The notes beneath the pieces are model-generated. The model saw only the letters and a program-made list of their open reading frames with translations, searched no databases and was not told the DNA's origin. 51,022 bases of DNA from assembly GCA_016932415.1 (NCBI GenBank), contig JAFGCX010000015.1:1-51022 (forward strand), written 5' to 3'. The DNA comes from Candidatus Krumholzibacteriota bacterium. GTDB taxonomy: Bacteria; Krumholzibacteriota; Krumholzibacteriia; Krumholzibacteriales; Krumholzibacteriaceae. Positions 17,304-27,445 of the stretch are shown here, in pieces (positions within the stretch are counted from its first letter, which is position 1; the number at the start of each line of letters is the position of its first letter). The translations under genes and the position numbers were made by a program.

Positions 17304-19587
17304 ACAAAAAGGCGGGGAGGGAGAGAAAGGAAAGATATCAGGTATTCTTGAACGCCTGAAGGCGGTCTTTCCTGATAATATTCATCTCGACGGCAGAAGA
17401 CTGTCGATTGCCTATCTGCTCGTTTTTTTAGTCATTTCGATATTTCTTTTTCCACCGACAAGAAAAAACAAGGAAATACAATACTACGAAGGAGATATAG
17501 CCAACACCGATGTGATAGCTCCCTTCACTTTTGCTGTTCCGGTAAGCGAGCAGGAAAAGGAGATCAACAGGGCTAAAGCGGCAGTCGGAGTCCCACCGGT
17601 CTACAGAAGGAATGACGGGGGGCTTCAGAACCTTCCGGGAGACCTCAAGGGTTTTATGGCGAGGATCGCCAGGATTACGTCGATCGACACGCTGTCGGAT
17701 GAAGAAAAGATCTCACATATCAGGGAGGCTGCCCCCGTTCTTAGAAGAGATGATGTCAGCATCCTTCTTTCCAGAGAAAAAAGAGACAGGATCCTTCAGG
17801 AGGGATTGAGACTTCAGCAATCGTTTTTTGACGGTGGGATAATAAATGACGATACGCCTCTCAGGCGGCGGGATTATCCGCATATAACGGTGATAGCGGA
17901 CGATGAGGAGAAACTTGTGCCATCCTCACCGCTGGTCAGGCAGAGCGACCTGGAATCGGTGATTCTGAACGACGCGGCGAAAATATTCAGAAATGACGAA
18001 AAGACAGTAAAGATATTCTACAATATCCTCAGATCGCACCTTATGCCTAACCTGATATTCGACCTGGATGAGACGAGGCTGCGGCGTAATAATGAAATGG
18101 ATAAGGTTCCCGAGGCTTTCACCGTATCTGAAAACCAGAGGATAATCGCCAAACATGACAAGGTCACGGGAAAACAGGTCGAGATCCTCAAGGTCCTCGA
18201 GGCGAACAGAGCACGCCTTGAGCTTGAGACATCCTTCTGGAAAAGGGTCGGAGTATATGCCGGTAAAATAATGAAGATCCTTATCCTGACGATCATCCTG
18301 TGGGTCGCGCTTATGAAGTTCGACCGGAAGGTCGTGACCGAACCGGCCAGGCTGACTCTTGCCTTTATAACGCTTCTTTTCTTTCTTCTCCTTATGGCGC
18401 TCGTTACGAGGCTTTCATTTCTCGATCCGATCCTTATTCCGGTAGCTTTCGTTCCGCTTGTCATAACAGCTTTCTTTGGTCTTCTTACCGCCATGATATT
18501 CAGTCTTTTTACTTCATTCATGCTTATTACGCATTCCGGGTTTCCATCCAGCCTGGTCTTTATATCTCTTCTGGCCGGAGGAGCCTCGATCATAAGCATC
18601 TCCCAACTGAGGGAGAGGAAAAATTTCTATTCCATCTTTCTCTACGTCTCGATGGCGTATATCGCGGGAGTGACAAGTTTCGCCCTTACCAACAGCACGG
18701 GGATAAGAGAATTCCTCCTTGGGGCGCTCTGGGGGATAACAAACGGGTTTGTCTGCACAATACTGGTTATGTTTCTTCTGCCGATCTTCGAATCGCTTTT
18801 CAACGTCACGACGAATTTTTCCCTGATGGAACTGAGCGATCTGAACCGGCCTCTGCTGAAAAAACTTATCCTTGAGACGCCAGGCACATATCATCATTCC
18901 CTGCTTGTCGGGAATATGGTCGAAGCTGTCGCCGAGGAAGTAGGAGCAAATGGACTGCTCGCCAGGGTATCGGCTTATTATCATGACATAGGCAAACTGG
19001 CGAAACCGGAATATTTTTTCGAAAACAAGGGGGACAATCTAAACAAACACGAGAAACTTTCGCCGACGATGAGCGCGCTGATCCTCGCCTCCCACGTCAA
19101 GGAGGGAGTCGAACTGGCAAAAAAGGAGAAACTTCCCGGTGTCGTGATCGACGCGATAAAGGAACATCATGGGACGACCGTAATGGCCTTCTTCTACAAC
19201 AAGGCCCTTGAATTCGATTCTCACGACAGTGTCAATATAGATGATTTCAGATATCCGGGGCCAAAACCCAGGTCAAAAGAGACAGCATTGATAATGCTGG
19301 CTGATTCAAGCGAAGCAGCGGCAAGATCGTTGAAGGAACCGACAGCCACGAGGATCAGGGCAATCATAAGCAGGATATTCGAGACGAGGATGAATGACGG
19401 GGAACTCGACCACAGTGGCCTGACGCTGAACGATATCTCCGTAATCAAGGAGAGATATATCGAGTTCCTGATAAGATTTTTCCATCCGAGGATATCGTAT
19501 CCGAATCAGGAGGACGACCAGAAAGAGCCGGACAATGAAAACAGTAATAAGCAGTCATCCGAGAGCCAAGGGAAAAAACAGGTTTGA
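17296..19587 (+). CDS. pgpH: 7TM-HD cyclic-di-AMP phosphodiesterase-like protein (PgpH/YqfF family)
   Basis: I place the start at 17296 because GGAGGAG lies just upstream. The frame could open ten codons earlier without a ribosome site. The result is 763 residues. One helix near residue 35, a large extracytoplasmic 7TMR-HDED domain (about 60-320), a block of seven membrane helices (about 325-525) and a cytosolic HD domain follow. Metal-binding motifs are H-H in TYHHSLLVGN (about 531) and HD in YYHDIGKLAKPEYF (about 560), then KEHHGTT. Listeria PgpH degrades cyclic di-AMP, and this domain order is the same. Its place between phoH and ybeY is widespread. Activity is inferred, not shown. Confidence 0.87.
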   Translation: MSEQKGGEGEKGKISGILERLKAVFPDNIHLDGRRLSIAYLLVFLVISIFLFPPTRKNKEIQYYEGDIANTDVIAPFTFAVPVSEQEKEINRAKAAVGVPPVYRRNDGGLQNLPGDLKGFMARIARITSIDTLSDEEKISHIREAAPVLRRDDVSILLSREKRDRILQEGLRLQQSFFDGGIINDDTPLRRRDYPHITVIADDEEKLVPSSPLVRQSDLESVILNDAAKIFRNDEKTVKIFYNILRSHLMPNLIFDLDETRLRRNNEMDKVPEAFTVSENQRIIAKHDKVTGKQVEILKVLEANRARLELETSFWKRVGVYAGKIMKILILTIILWVALMKFDRKVVTEPARLTLAFITLLFFLLLMALVTRLSFLDPILIPVAFVPLVITAFFGLLTAMIFSLFTSFMLITHSGFPSSLVFISLLAGGASIISISQLRERKNFYSIFLYVSMAYIAGVTSFALTNSTGIREFLLGALWGITNGFVCTILVMFLLPIFESLFNVTTNFSLMELSDLNRPLLKKLILETPGTYHHSLLVGNMVEAVAEEVGANGLLARVSAYYHDIGKLAKPEYFFENKGDNLNKHEKLSPTMSALILASHVKEGVELAKKEKLPGVVIDAIKEHHGTTVMAFFYNKALEFDSHDSVNIDDFRYPGPKPRSKETALIMLADSSEAAARSLKEPTATRIRAIISRIFETRMNDGELDHSGLTLNDISVIKERYIEFLIRFFHPRISYPNQEDDQKEPDNENSNKQSSESQGKKQV

Positions 19588-20002
19588 AAAAGCAGCCGGA
19601 GAGATAAAGGCGGTGTCTTCCCTGTTCAGACCGGTGGGAAAGTGCGTCGGGATCAATCTGATCGGCGAGAAAAGAATGGCCCGTTTCAACAGAGACTACA
19701 AGGGTCGAAAGGGAGCTGCCGAGATATTGACCTTTGTCTATCCGCCCGATGACAGCCTTATCTCATCTGAAGAAGAGGTCTCCGCGGAGATATTTCTATG
19801 CTGGAAGAGGCTGGAAAGAGGAGCGAGAGCTAGGAAGGTCCCGCAGAAAGCATATCTGTTGAGGCTGGTCGTGCACGGATTGTGTCATATTGCCGGGTAT
19901 ACTCATGACTCGCGGGAGGATGGGCTCAGGATGGAAAAGGAAGAGATGAAATATCTCGGCAAAGTCCTTCCTTCTGAAGTCGTCGCAAGGCTTTTCGATT
20001 GA
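19535..20002 (+). CDS. ybeY: YbeY endoribonuclease (rRNA maturation factor)
   Basis: 155 residues. The zinc motif HxxxHxxxxxH is complete: H114-GLC-H118-IAGYT-H124, followed by the usual Asp. Upstream, GRKGAAEILTFVYP matches the family's T-D-VLSFP region. YbeY is a single-strand RNase needed for 16S rRNA 3'-end maturation and late 70S quality control. The reading frame begins 53 bases inside the pgpH gene, suggesting translational coupling. A later start is possible but would remove little conserved sequence. The corC-type gene follows after 18 bases. Confidence 0.88.
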   Translation: MKTVISSHPRAKGKNRFEKAAGEIKAVSSLFRPVGKCVGINLIGEKRMARFNRDYKGRKGAAEILTFVYPPDDSLISSEEEVSAEIFLCWKRLERGARARKVPQKAYLLRLVVHGLCHIAGYTHDSREDGLRMEKEEMKYLGKVLPSEVVARLFD

Positions 20003-20020
20003 CAGGCACAGGGAGTAACG

Positions 20021-21268
20021 ATGCGTTTTGAGATATTGCCATTGATGATCGTCCTGCTTTATATGGTGGCGCAGTTTCTTGTCGCGGGAGGAATATCGTC
20101 ATTCATCATCATCTCGCGCATGCACGTCGACAAGCTTTTCCCGAAACATGAAAAATGGACGGCGTGCCCGCGCCGGATGCATGACGACAGGTTGCATCTT
20201 ATACTGGTTCTCGCCGGGTTCGAAGCGGTACTGATCGTTTTTTCCGCGATCTCCCTTCCGGGATCGGTGGCAGGAATAATAAGGCCGTCGGGGGCTGCTT
20301 CTTCAGCGCCTGGAATCATCCAGTATATTGTCTCCGGGATCTTGATCTTCATCTCACTCATAGCCGGAACGGGAATGGCTTCAAAGAATCCGGAAAGGAT
20401 AGCTTATATAGTCTCATATCCTGTTTTCCCGTTCATAATGATCCTCAAACCGATCACCGTGGCCTTTTTAAAAGGTATCGGTTCGTTCTTTCCGGGGATT
20501 CCCCGGGAAATGGCGTCATTGCTCTTTCTGATCCCCGATTCGCAGGAAAGCGGAGAGGGATTCATCGAAAAAAACGGCAGTATGCTGATGCACAGTATCG
20601 TTGAATTCGGAGAAAAAAAGACTAGAGAGGTGATGGTCCCGAGGATCGATGTCTTTTCCGTAGATTATCATCTCGGCCTCGACGAGATAAGGGAGAAGGT
20701 CACCGAGGCGGGGCATTCGCGTGTTCCCGTCTATGAGAACAGCATAGACAGGATAATAGGCATCCTCTGCGTAAAGGACCTCGTCCAGATCTCTGAATCC
20801 TCAGACAGTCACAGGTCTTTGAAGGATCTTCTCAGGGAGCCTTATTTTGTACCTGAAGGAAAGAAGATAGACGAACTGCTCCGGGAATTTCAGAAAGAAA
20901 AAAAGCATCTTGCCATAGTAGTCGATGAGTATGGCGGCACTGCAGGCATTGTGACTCTTGAAGATATTCTTGAGGAGATCGTGGGTGAGATCAGGGATGA
21001 ACACGACCATGAGGAGCCCCTTATCCATCAGACCGGGGAAGGGGAGTTTGTGGTCGGAGGGCGTATAAACCTCGATGATCTGGAGGAAAGGCTCGGGATA
21101 TCGCTTCCGTCAGATGAAGTCGATACGCTGGGCGGATTCCTGTTCGACCTGATAGGCAAGGTGCCTGAAGAAGGAGAAAGAATAGAATATGAGGGGATCG
21201 GATTCATGATCAAGGTCCTCGACGGGCAGAGAATAATGGAAGTAGGGATCAAGCTGCCGGAAAAATGA
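20021..21268 (+). CDS. CNNM/CorC-type transporter with CBS pair (HlyC/CorC family)
   Basis: 415 residues. The N-terminal membrane part (four hydrophobic stretches, about 5-28, 58-80, 98-118, 125-155) is DUF21-like but shorter and less conserved than usual. A CBS pair follows (about 195-320): [15 protein letters not shown], then [25 protein letters not shown]-terminal CorC_HlyC domain (about 335-412) contains the typical [13 protein letters not shown] and DTLGGFLF. Such proteins are linked to Mg2+/Co2+ efflux. In E. coli the ybeX homologue sits in the same ybeZ-ybeY cluster and affects rRNA quality. It is the last gene of the operon. Confidence 0.85.
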   Translation: MRFEILPLMIVLLYMVAQFLVAGGISSFIIISRMHVDKLFPKHEKWTACPRRMHDDRLHLILVLAGFEAVLIVFSAISLPGSVAGIIRPSGAASSAPGIIQYIVSGILIFISLIAGTGMASKNPERIAYIVSYPVFPFIMILKPITVAFLKGIGSFFPGIPREMASLLFLIPDSQESGEGFIEKNGSMLMHSIVEFGEKKTREVMVPRIDVFSVDYHLGLDEIREKVTEAGHSRVPVYENSIDRIIGILCVKDLVQISESSDSHRSLKDLLREPYFVPEGKKIDELLREFQKEKKHLAIVVDEYGGTAGIVTLEDILEEIVGEIRDEHDHEEPLIHQTGEGEFVVGGRINLDDLEERLGISLPSDEVDTLGGFLFDLIGKVPEEGERIEYEGIGFMIKVLDGQRIMEVGIKLPEK

Positions 21269-21360
21269 ACGTCGTTGTGGCTGTCCGGGAAGAGAGGCCT
21301 GGTCCTGATGACAGTAGGCCTCGCCACTGGTCCAGTTTTTAGAGTGAGGAAAAACCGATT

Positions 21361-21993
21361 ATGGCATGGCTGAGAAGAAAATTTTTTACCGGGATGATCA
21401 TTCTCCTACCCACTGTCCTTACGGGGTGGATCCTCTACCGGATATTCGTCTTCGTCGATAATATATTAGGGCCGATCGTCGAGCGATATCCTTTCCTCGA
21501 TATTCCGGGACTGGGGTTCATAGCGGTGATACTGCTTATTCTCGCCGCTGGAGTATTTGCCGGTAATTTTATCGGCCGCAGTATAATCGAGATGGCCGAG
21601 GGCGTACTGACGAGGATACCGCTGGTCAGCAGGATGTACACCGCTCTGAAGCAGATAAGCGAGGTCTTTCTCAGGCATGAAAGGACTGTTTTCAGCAAAG
21701 CTGTCCTGATAGAGTATCCCCGCCGAGGAATATTCGCTGTCGGGTTTGTAACCTCGGACTGCGTTGTTGCCGGGCAGGATGGAGTGAAAACAAAATATCT
21801 TAATATCTTCATGCCCACGACCCCCAACCCTACTTCCGGTCTTTTCCTGATGGTAAGATCGGACGAGGTCCTTTCAATGGATTGCTCGGTCGAGGAAGCG
21901 TTGAAGATGGTGATATCGGGAGGAGCAGTCCTTCCATCAGGCGGGATATCAAAAGGATCGTGCGATCCGCCCGGCGAGAAAATTCCTGACTGA
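21361..21993 (+). CDS. DUF502 family membrane protein
   Basis: 210 residues with two N-terminal membrane helices (about 9-32 and 52-75). Family signatures are visible: RRKFFTGMIILLPTVLTGWI at the start, the RIPLVSRMYTALKQISE segment near residue 86, and PTTPNPTSGLFLMV near 149. The protein is an inner-membrane protein of unknown function, widespread in Gram-negative bacteria. The ribosome site is GTGAGG nine bases upstream. It stands alone between corC and mgtE. Confidence 0.85.
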   Translation: MAWLRRKFFTGMIILLPTVLTGWILYRIFVFVDNILGPIVERYPFLDIPGLGFIAVILLILAAGVFAGNFIGRSIIEMAEGVLTRIPLVSRMYTALKQISEVFLRHERTVFSKAVLIEYPRRGIFAVGFVTSDCVVAGQDGVKTKYLNIFMPTTPNPTSGLFLMVRSDEVLSMDCSVEEALKMVISGGAVLPSGGISKGSCDPPGEKIPD

Positions 21994-22020
21994 TACGCCT
22001 CTGCCGCAATAAACCTTGAC

Positions 22021-22049
22021 TTGACAGGCATTTCGTTTCATTCTGAAAT
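22021..22049 (+). promoter_or_regulatory. Sigma70-like promoter for mgtE
   Basis: A perfect TTGACA - 17 bases - TGAAAT lies 35 bases before the start codon. The leader is too short for a known magnesium riboswitch. Confidence 0.55.
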
Positions 22050-22084
22050 TTCTTAATATTGTAACCTGGCAAGGTGTAGCGGAC

Positions 22085-23437
22085 ATGACTAAAAAATATG
22101 AAGATATAGTCGAGAAGTTGATCGAGCTTTATGAATCGGATGATTCCAGGAAGGTCGAGTCTGTGATCGAAGGGATGAGGGATGCCGATCTTGCTGATAT
22201 CCTTTCCTCGCTTCCCGAGGACCTGTGGATCTTTGTCTTCAGGGAGATGGATATCGATACGGCAAGCGAAGTCCTTTCCCTTGTCGACGAAGGAGTGGCC
22301 AGAGGTATCCTTGCCAGACTCGAAGCCGAAGAGATAGTTCCCCTTGTAGAGATCATGGCGAGCGATGATGCCGCTGATATAATAAACCTGTTGCCGGATG
22401 AGAAGGCGCCGACTGTCCTTCGCAGGATCAGCCGTGAGGATTACGAGGATGTCAGCGAGCTTCTGAAATTCGACGAAGAGACTGCCGGCGGTCTCATGGC
22501 CAGGGAACTTCTGACCGTGAACGGCGGTATGAAGATCTACGATGTTAAAGCATTGATAAGGAAAAAAGCTGAATATATCGAAAATATTCAGAACATATAT
22601 GTTGTTGACGCCAATGAAGTACTTCTTGGAAGCATTCCTCTCATCAATCTTCTTGTGGTCGATTCGAATAAACGGGCCGATGAGGTGATGGAAAGTGACA
22701 TAGTGACGGTAACATCTGATACCGATCAGGAACAGGTGGCTGCGATATTCTCCAAGTACGATCTCTACACACTTCCCGTGGTCGACAGGGGTGGGAGGCT
22801 GGAAGGCCGGATCACCGCTGATGACATCATGGATGTGATCGAGGAGGAAGCTAACGAGGATATAACGATGATGGCCGGAACAGGAGAGGAAGAATTCTGG
22901 GAAAGGTCATCTTTTAAACTCTCAAGGGCAAGACTTCCCTGGCTTCTGACCGGATTGTTCGGAGGGATAGCTTCCGCTTTTGTGATGAATAATTTCAAGG
23001 AGTCTCTCGAATCGGTACTGACACTCTCTTTTTTCATCCCGGTCATCACTGCAATGGCGGGTAACGTAGGGATCCAGTCCTCGGCTATAGTGGTTCGTGA
23101 GCTTGCCGTCGGCGGGATCAGTTTTGGCCATACCAGCAGCAAATTGCTGAGAGAACTGAAGGTCTCCCTGATAAACGGGTTTGTTCTTGCCTCGATACTG
23201 ATGGTAATAATCCTCGCGTGGCAGAGAGATTACAAGCTCGGAATACTTCTCTGGCTCTGCATGTTTTTCATTATTTGCTGGTCGACTGTCATGGGCGCGA
23301 TGATTCCTCTGCTGCTGAAACGACGGAAGATAGATCCCGCCCTTGCTACCGGCCCTTTTATTACGACCTCTAATGATATCCTCGGCATATTGATATACCT
23401 TGGAATTGCCACCCTGTTTCTGGACTGGCTCGGATAG
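22085..23437 (+). CDS. mgtE: MgtE magnesium transporter
   Basis: 450 residues, the full family length. The N-terminal superhelical Mg2+-sensing domain (about 1-130) contains the DADLADILSSLP and DDAADIINLLPDEKA repeats. A CBS pair (about 135-255) includes ADDIMDVIEEEANEDI. Five transmembrane helices (about 275-450) follow, with AGNVGIQSSAIVVRELAVG near 320 forming the pore-lining region. It is an inner-membrane, channel-like Mg2+ importer gated by cytosolic Mg2+ on the N and CBS domains. RecO starts 25 bases after its stop and may share the transcript. Confidence 0.93.
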   Translation: MTKKYEDIVEKLIELYESDDSRKVESVIEGMRDADLADILSSLPEDLWIFVFREMDIDTASEVLSLVDEGVARGILARLEAEEIVPLVEIMASDDAADIINLLPDEKAPTVLRRISREDYEDVSELLKFDEETAGGLMARELLTVNGGMKIYDVKALIRKKAEYIENIQNIYVVDANEVLLGSIPLINLLVVDSNKRADEVMESDIVTVTSDTDQEQVAAIFSKYDLYTLPVVDRGGRLEGRITADDIMDVIEEEANEDITMMAGTGEEEFWERSSFKLSRARLPWLLTGLFGGIASAFVMNNFKESLESVLTLSFFIPVITAMAGNVGIQSSAIVVRELAVGGISFGHTSSKLLRELKVSLINGFVLASILMVIILAWQRDYKLGILLWLCMFFIICWSTVMGAMIPLLLKRRKIDPALATGPFITTSNDILGILIYLGIATLFLDWLG

Positions 23438-23462
23438 AGGGCAAACCCCGGAGTGGACCGGT

Positions 23463-24221
23463 TTGAGTGAGATTATCAGGGATCGCCTCGTGATTCTGCG
23501 CACTTATGATTTCGGGGAGACAAGCGTAATAGCTGTATCGCTTACCAGAAGGCATGGAAAACTGAGATTTATCGCCCGCGGTGCCAAAAATGGAAAGAAC
23601 AGATATCATGGCCATCTGAGAACGGGAAATTCCGGAGAAGCGGTATTTTACAATAAACCGGGCAGAGGCCTGCAGATTCTGAAAGAGATCGAGACAAGTT
23701 CCGTTTTTGATTCCGGAAGTGGAGACCTGGAAAGGCTCTGCATCTTTCAGGCGGGAATAGAGGTGATCGACAGGTCGACGATAGAAGAAGAGGATGATAC
23801 CGGTCTCTTCGACCTGTTCGAGAGATTTATCACAAGGCTGGACAGGTCGGCAGATCCATGGGCCGTATTCTTTGCGATGGAGGTCAGACTTCTTTCGATG
23901 ATGGGATTTTATCCTTCTATCGATCGATGCTGCCTCTGTAAAAAATCTCTTGCGGGAAAAGCGGCCAATATCGATCCTGTAAGTGGACAGGTATCGTGCG
24001 AAAAGTGCTGTAAAGGCCGTCTGGTCCATCTTTCGGCCGGTTCGACCGGGATACTTGGGAAGATGGAGACCGCTGAGACCAGCCTGACCGAAGAGATGAA
24101 GATAGGCCGGGCCGAGAGAAGTGAGATCGGCAGGATGCTTCACACGGTATTCCTTCATCATGTAGCCGGTTACAGGTTGCCAGGCGCCCTGAAGATATTA
24201 AAAGGAGTTGATCAGCAGTGA
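23463..24221 (+). CDS. recO: DNA repair protein RecO
   Basis: I chose the TTG at 23463 (GGAG about nine bases upstream), giving 252 residues, normal for RecO. The frame could extend upstream into mgtE but without homology. The N-terminal OB-fold has [21 protein letters not shown] helical domain follows, with a CxxC...CxxC zinc knuckle at C156/C159 and C179/C182. RecO loads RecA onto SSB-coated DNA in the RecFOR pathway and anneals strands. Its stop overlaps the GTG start of glyQ. Confidence 0.85.
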   Translation: MSEIIRDRLVILRTYDFGETSVIAVSLTRRHGKLRFIARGAKNGKNRYHGHLRTGNSGEAVFYNKPGRGLQILKEIETSSVFDSGSGDLERLCIFQAGIEVIDRSTIEEEDDTGLFDLFERFITRLDRSADPWAVFFAMEVRLLSMMGFYPSIDRCCLCKKSLAGKAANIDPVSGQVSCEKCCKGRLVHLSAGSTGILGKMETAETSLTEEMKIGRAERSEIGRMLHTVFLHHVAGYRLPGALKILKGVDQQ

Positions 24222-25114
24222 CATTTCAGGAGATCGTATCGGCTTTGAGTGAATTCTGGCGGGAGGAAGGATGCCTGATAATCACGCCGTACAACTCCGA
24301 GGTGGGAGCGGGGACGATGAATCCAGGAACATTCCTCAGAGTTCTCGGCCCTGAGCCCTGGAAGGCGGCATATATTGAACCAAGCAAGAGGCCAAAAGAC
24401 GGAAGATATGGAGAGAATCCCAACAGGGTCCAGCAGTTCAACCAGTTCCAGGTGATCCTCAAGCCGGCGCCGGAGAATGTACTTCCCCTTTTCATACAGA
24501 GCCTTGAGCGGATCGGAATAGATCGCTCCCGGCATGATATAAGACTTCTCGAGGATGACTGGGAATCCCCGACCCTGGGCGCGTCGGGACTTGGCTGGGA
24601 AGTATGGCTTGACGGGATGGAGATAACGCAGTTCACATATTTTCAGCAGGCCGGTGGAATCGAGCTTGATCCGATATCGGCGGAGATCACCTACGGGCTG
24701 GAGCGAATATGTATGTATATCCAGAAAGTAGACGATATAATGGAGATCGAGTGGGGAGGTGGTGTCAAATGGGGAGAATTATTCAGGGAATCGGAGAAGG
24801 AATTCAGCTCTTTTCATTTTGAGGCGGCCGATCTCGATCTTTATTTTGGAATATTCGAAAAGTATCAGAAAGAAGCGGTGAAGATGCTGGAGAGGGATCT
24901 TATTCTTCCATCGTACGATTATGTCCTGAAATGTTCGCATATATTCAATATCCTCGACGCGAGGGGGGCGATCTCGGTATCGGAACGGACGAGCTATATC
25001 GGAAAGATCAGGGAACTTGCCAGAAAGACTGCTGAATCATATATCGCCAGGCGCGAACACCTCGGGTATCCCTTGATAAAGGACCCTGCGGGTTTGGGGA
25101 GGAAGGTCAGATGA
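24218..25114 (+). CDS. glyQ: Glycine--tRNA ligase alpha subunit
   Basis: 298 residues. The GTG start overlaps the recO stop, with AAAGGAG ten bases upstream. The sequence is a close match to bacterial Gly[21 protein letters not shown] near residue 20, [35 protein letters not shown], and [20 protein letters not shown]. It forms the class II catalytic core of the heterotetrameric GlyRS with the beta subunit, whose gene starts four bases before its end. Confidence 0.96.
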   Translation: MTFQEIVSALSEFWREEGCLIITPYNSEVGAGTMNPGTFLRVLGPEPWKAAYIEPSKRPKDGRYGENPNRVQQFNQFQVILKPAPENVLPLFIQSLERIGIDRSRHDIRLLEDDWESPTLGASGLGWEVWLDGMEITQFTYFQQAGGIELDPISAEITYGLERICMYIQKVDDIMEIEWGGGVKWGELFRESEKEFSSFHFEAADLDLYFGIFEKYQKEAVKMLERDLILPSYDYVLKCSHIFNILDARGAISVSERTSYIGKIRELARKTAESYIARREHLGYPLIKDPAGLGRKVR

Positions 25115-27273
25115 AAAAAGATTTTCTTCTGGAGATTGGATGCGAAAACCTGCCAAGCGGGTACATAGAAGGAGCCGTGAGGCAGCTCGAGGAATCTTTT
25201 GCCCTGGCGATGAGAACGGAGAGGATATCATACGACTCGATCTATCTTGCCGCGACCCCGAACAGACTGGTGCTTGAGGTGAAAGGACTGGCGACAGTAC
25301 AGGATTCGGCTGAGGAGATCGTGACAGGCCCCCCGGTCTCAGTGGCGCTCGATCCTGATGGAAAGTATACAAAAGCTGCTGCCGGTTTCGCCAGCAGGCA
25401 GGGTGTCGATCTGGCCGCTCTTACAAGGGTGGATACGGGAAAGGGTGAATATCTTGCCGTCATTAAAAAGACCGAGAGCCGCGGGACTGAAGAGATCCTT
25501 CTTGCGACCATCCCGGAAATAATCTCCAATATAAGATTCCCCAAGGTGATGAAATGGGATAAAAGCGATTTCAGGTTTGCCAGGCCTGTAAGGTGGATAC
25601 TGTCTTTTTACGGGTCCAGGCTGTTCCCGTTCAGGATCGCCGGTCTGGTCTCTTCCGCCGGAACAAGACTCTCGCCCTATTCGACTGATATGGTAAGGGT
25701 GGCCGGTATAAAGGAGTATTTTTCGCTTCTGAAAAATAACCAGATAATCCTCGATCCCCTGAGGAGAAAGAAAAAAGTCGAGGCGCTTGCCAGGAAAGAA
25801 GCGGCCGGGACGGGAGGCAGGCTTGTAGAAGATGATGATCTGTGCGCGATGGTTGCCAATCTTGTTGAATCGCCAGTCGTTCTCGCGGGGAGATTTGACA
25901 GTTCATTCCTCGAACTTCCACGAGAGGTCATAGTGACGGCGCTTAAGAGCCACCAGAGATATTTTTCAGTCGAGGATGAAAAGGGCAGGCTCAGACCTGA
26001 TTTCATCGCTTTCGCCGACGGGGCGAAACGGAATAAAAAAGAGATTTTGAAAGGTTATGAGAGAGTGCTGCAGGCGAGGCTCGCCGACGCGAAATTCTAT
26101 TTCATGGAAGATTCATCGGAACCGCTTGAGAAGATGGCCGAAAAGCTCGAAAGGATAGTCTGGCTTGAAGGTCTTGGCAGCCTGAAGGAGAAAGCTGGCA
26201 GGATAGCGGAGCTGTCGTCATATTTCATTCGATTCTTCCCTGCCGATATCCGGCCCGATGAGGATGATCTGCGAAGGGCGGCAATGCTCGCCAAGGCTGA
26301 TCTGGCGAGCGAGATGGTCAAGGATGGCAAGGAATTCACTCTTCTGCAGGGATATATCGGGAGGGAATACGCAAAGGTGTCGGGAGAAAACGATGCTGTG
26401 TCGGACGCGATCTATGAACATTATTTTCCGAGATTCGCCGGTGACGTCCTTCCCTCGACAGGAACGGGGCTGATCCTGTCTATCGCCGACAAGCTCGATA
26501 CTGTCTGCGGATGTTTCATTCTGGGACTGGAACCTTCGGGATCGCAGGACCCGTATGCCCTCAGGCGCAGTTCGATGAGCATCCTGAGGATGATGATAGA
26601 AAAAAGGATCGATGTCGATCTGGGAGGGGCGATAAAAAAATCCATCGCCCTTTTTGCCGGACCGGAAAATATAGACGCCTCCGTATTCAACGGGCAGATC
26701 GAGGGGCGGATCGCTGAATTGTTCGAGCAGAGGTTCGTGACGATCCTCAGGGGGGAAGGGCATGATCCTGATCTTGTATCGGCTGTTCTCGCTTCTCCAT
26801 GGAAGTCGCCGTATGCTGTCTTCCTGATGGCTGGAAAGCTTCAGGAGATGCGTAGGGACGGAAGGCTTTCCGCTTTTGTCCTGGCGATGAAGAGGATCAC
26901 CAATATACTTCCCAAAGAGCTGAGGAAAAAAGCGGACAGGAAGACGGCTCCGGCAGCGCTTGAGGCTCTATCACGGGGTGATGAGGAAAAGCTGGGATTT
27001 TCCAGCCTGCTCTTCAGGGAAGAGGCCGAACACCTGTTCCTTGATTCAGTGACTCGATCCGCCACAGCACTTGCTGCGATCGAAAGTCCGGAAGAATACG
27101 CCGGGTCTTTCGATATCCTCGAGGAGCTTGTTCCAGGTATCAACGCTTATTTTGACGCGGTGCTGGTCAACTGTGACGATAACGCTATAAAAGATAACAG
27201 GATATCTTTTCTGGGAGCCCTTCATAACGCCTTCGGCATTTTCTGCTATTATTCCGAGATAGCGGGGGAATGA
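25111..27273 (+). CDS. glyS: Glycine--tRNA ligase beta subunit
   Basis: 720 residues, the usual length. It opens with [18 protein letters not shown], then has [20 protein letters not shown] near residue 143. An HD-like domain in the middle is marked by [20 protein letters not shown] and [18 protein letters not shown]. The C-terminal anticodon-binding (DALR) region follows. The subunit binds tRNA-Gly in the alpha2beta2 synthetase. The start overlaps glyQ (ATGA), so the two are coupled. Confidence 0.96.
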   Translation: MKKDFLLEIGCENLPSGYIEGAVRQLEESFALAMRTERISYDSIYLAATPNRLVLEVKGLATVQDSAEEIVTGPPVSVALDPDGKYTKAAAGFASRQGVDLAALTRVDTGKGEYLAVIKKTESRGTEEILLATIPEIISNIRFPKVMKWDKSDFRFARPVRWILSFYGSRLFPFRIAGLVSSAGTRLSPYSTDMVRVAGIKEYFSLLKNNQIILDPLRRKKKVEALARKEAAGTGGRLVEDDDLCAMVANLVESPVVLAGRFDSSFLELPREVIVTALKSHQRYFSVEDEKGRLRPDFIAFADGAKRNKKEILKGYERVLQARLADAKFYFMEDSSEPLEKMAEKLERIVWLEGLGSLKEKAGRIAELSSYFIRFFPADIRPDEDDLRRAAMLAKADLASEMVKDGKEFTLLQGYIGREYAKVSGENDAVSDAIYEHYFPRFAGDVLPSTGTGLILSIADKLDTVCGCFILGLEPSGSQDPYALRRSSMSILRMMIEKRIDVDLGGAIKKSIALFAGPENIDASVFNGQIEGRIAELFEQRFVTILRGEGHDPDLVSAVLASPWKSPYAVFLMAGKLQEMRRDGRLSAFVLAMKRITNILPKELRKKADRKTAPAALEALSRGDEEKLGFSSLLFREEAEHLFLDSVTRSATALAAIESPEEYAGSFDILEELVPGINAYFDAVLVNCDDNAIKDNRISFLGALHNAFGIFCYYSEIAGE

Positions 27274-27282
27274 GAGAGAAGT

Positions 27283-27326
27283 CTCTCCGGGCCTCTCGCC
27301 CGGGCGGGGAGAAAAAAGCTTTTTTT
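27283..27326 (+). terminator. Probable terminator after glyS
   Basis: A six-pair GC core (27287-27292 with 27298-27303) has outer CTC/GAG pairs and is followed by A6-GC-T7. The T-run lies nine bases after the stem, so the structure is imperfect. It overlaps the inverted repeat at 27318. Confidence 0.5.
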
Positions 27327-27354
27327 CATGCCGGCGAGGCGGGTGAAAAAAAGC
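27318..27354. repeat. Perfect 11-base inverted repeat with A/T-run arms
   Basis: The arms 27318-27328 and 27344-27354 are exact complements, each with a run of seven T or A, around a 15-base GC-rich loop. On either strand it gives a hairpin built of A-T pairs. It may form part of a bidirectional terminator isolating glyS from the strong promoter at 27410. Confidence 0.6.
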
Positions 27355-27409
27355 GTATCCCACTCTATCTGATGACTGCGGGCGGGGATATTCAGATCAA
27401 AATAACATG

Positions 27410-27439
27410 TTGACATATATTAAGTTTCCATGCTATAAT
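27410..27439 (+). promoter_or_regulatory. Full-consensus sigma70 promoter
   Basis: A perfect TTGACA (27410-27415), an 18-base spacer and a perfect TATAAT (27434-27439). It is the best promoter in the window. Transcription should start near 27446, about 250 bases before the next coding start. Confidence 0.85.
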
Positions 27440-27445
27440 GGCATC

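Noticed and set aside
21296-21325. Inverted repeat GAGGCC...GGCCTC after the corC-type gene
   Set aside because: Its loop is long and no T-run follows, so terminator function is not supported.
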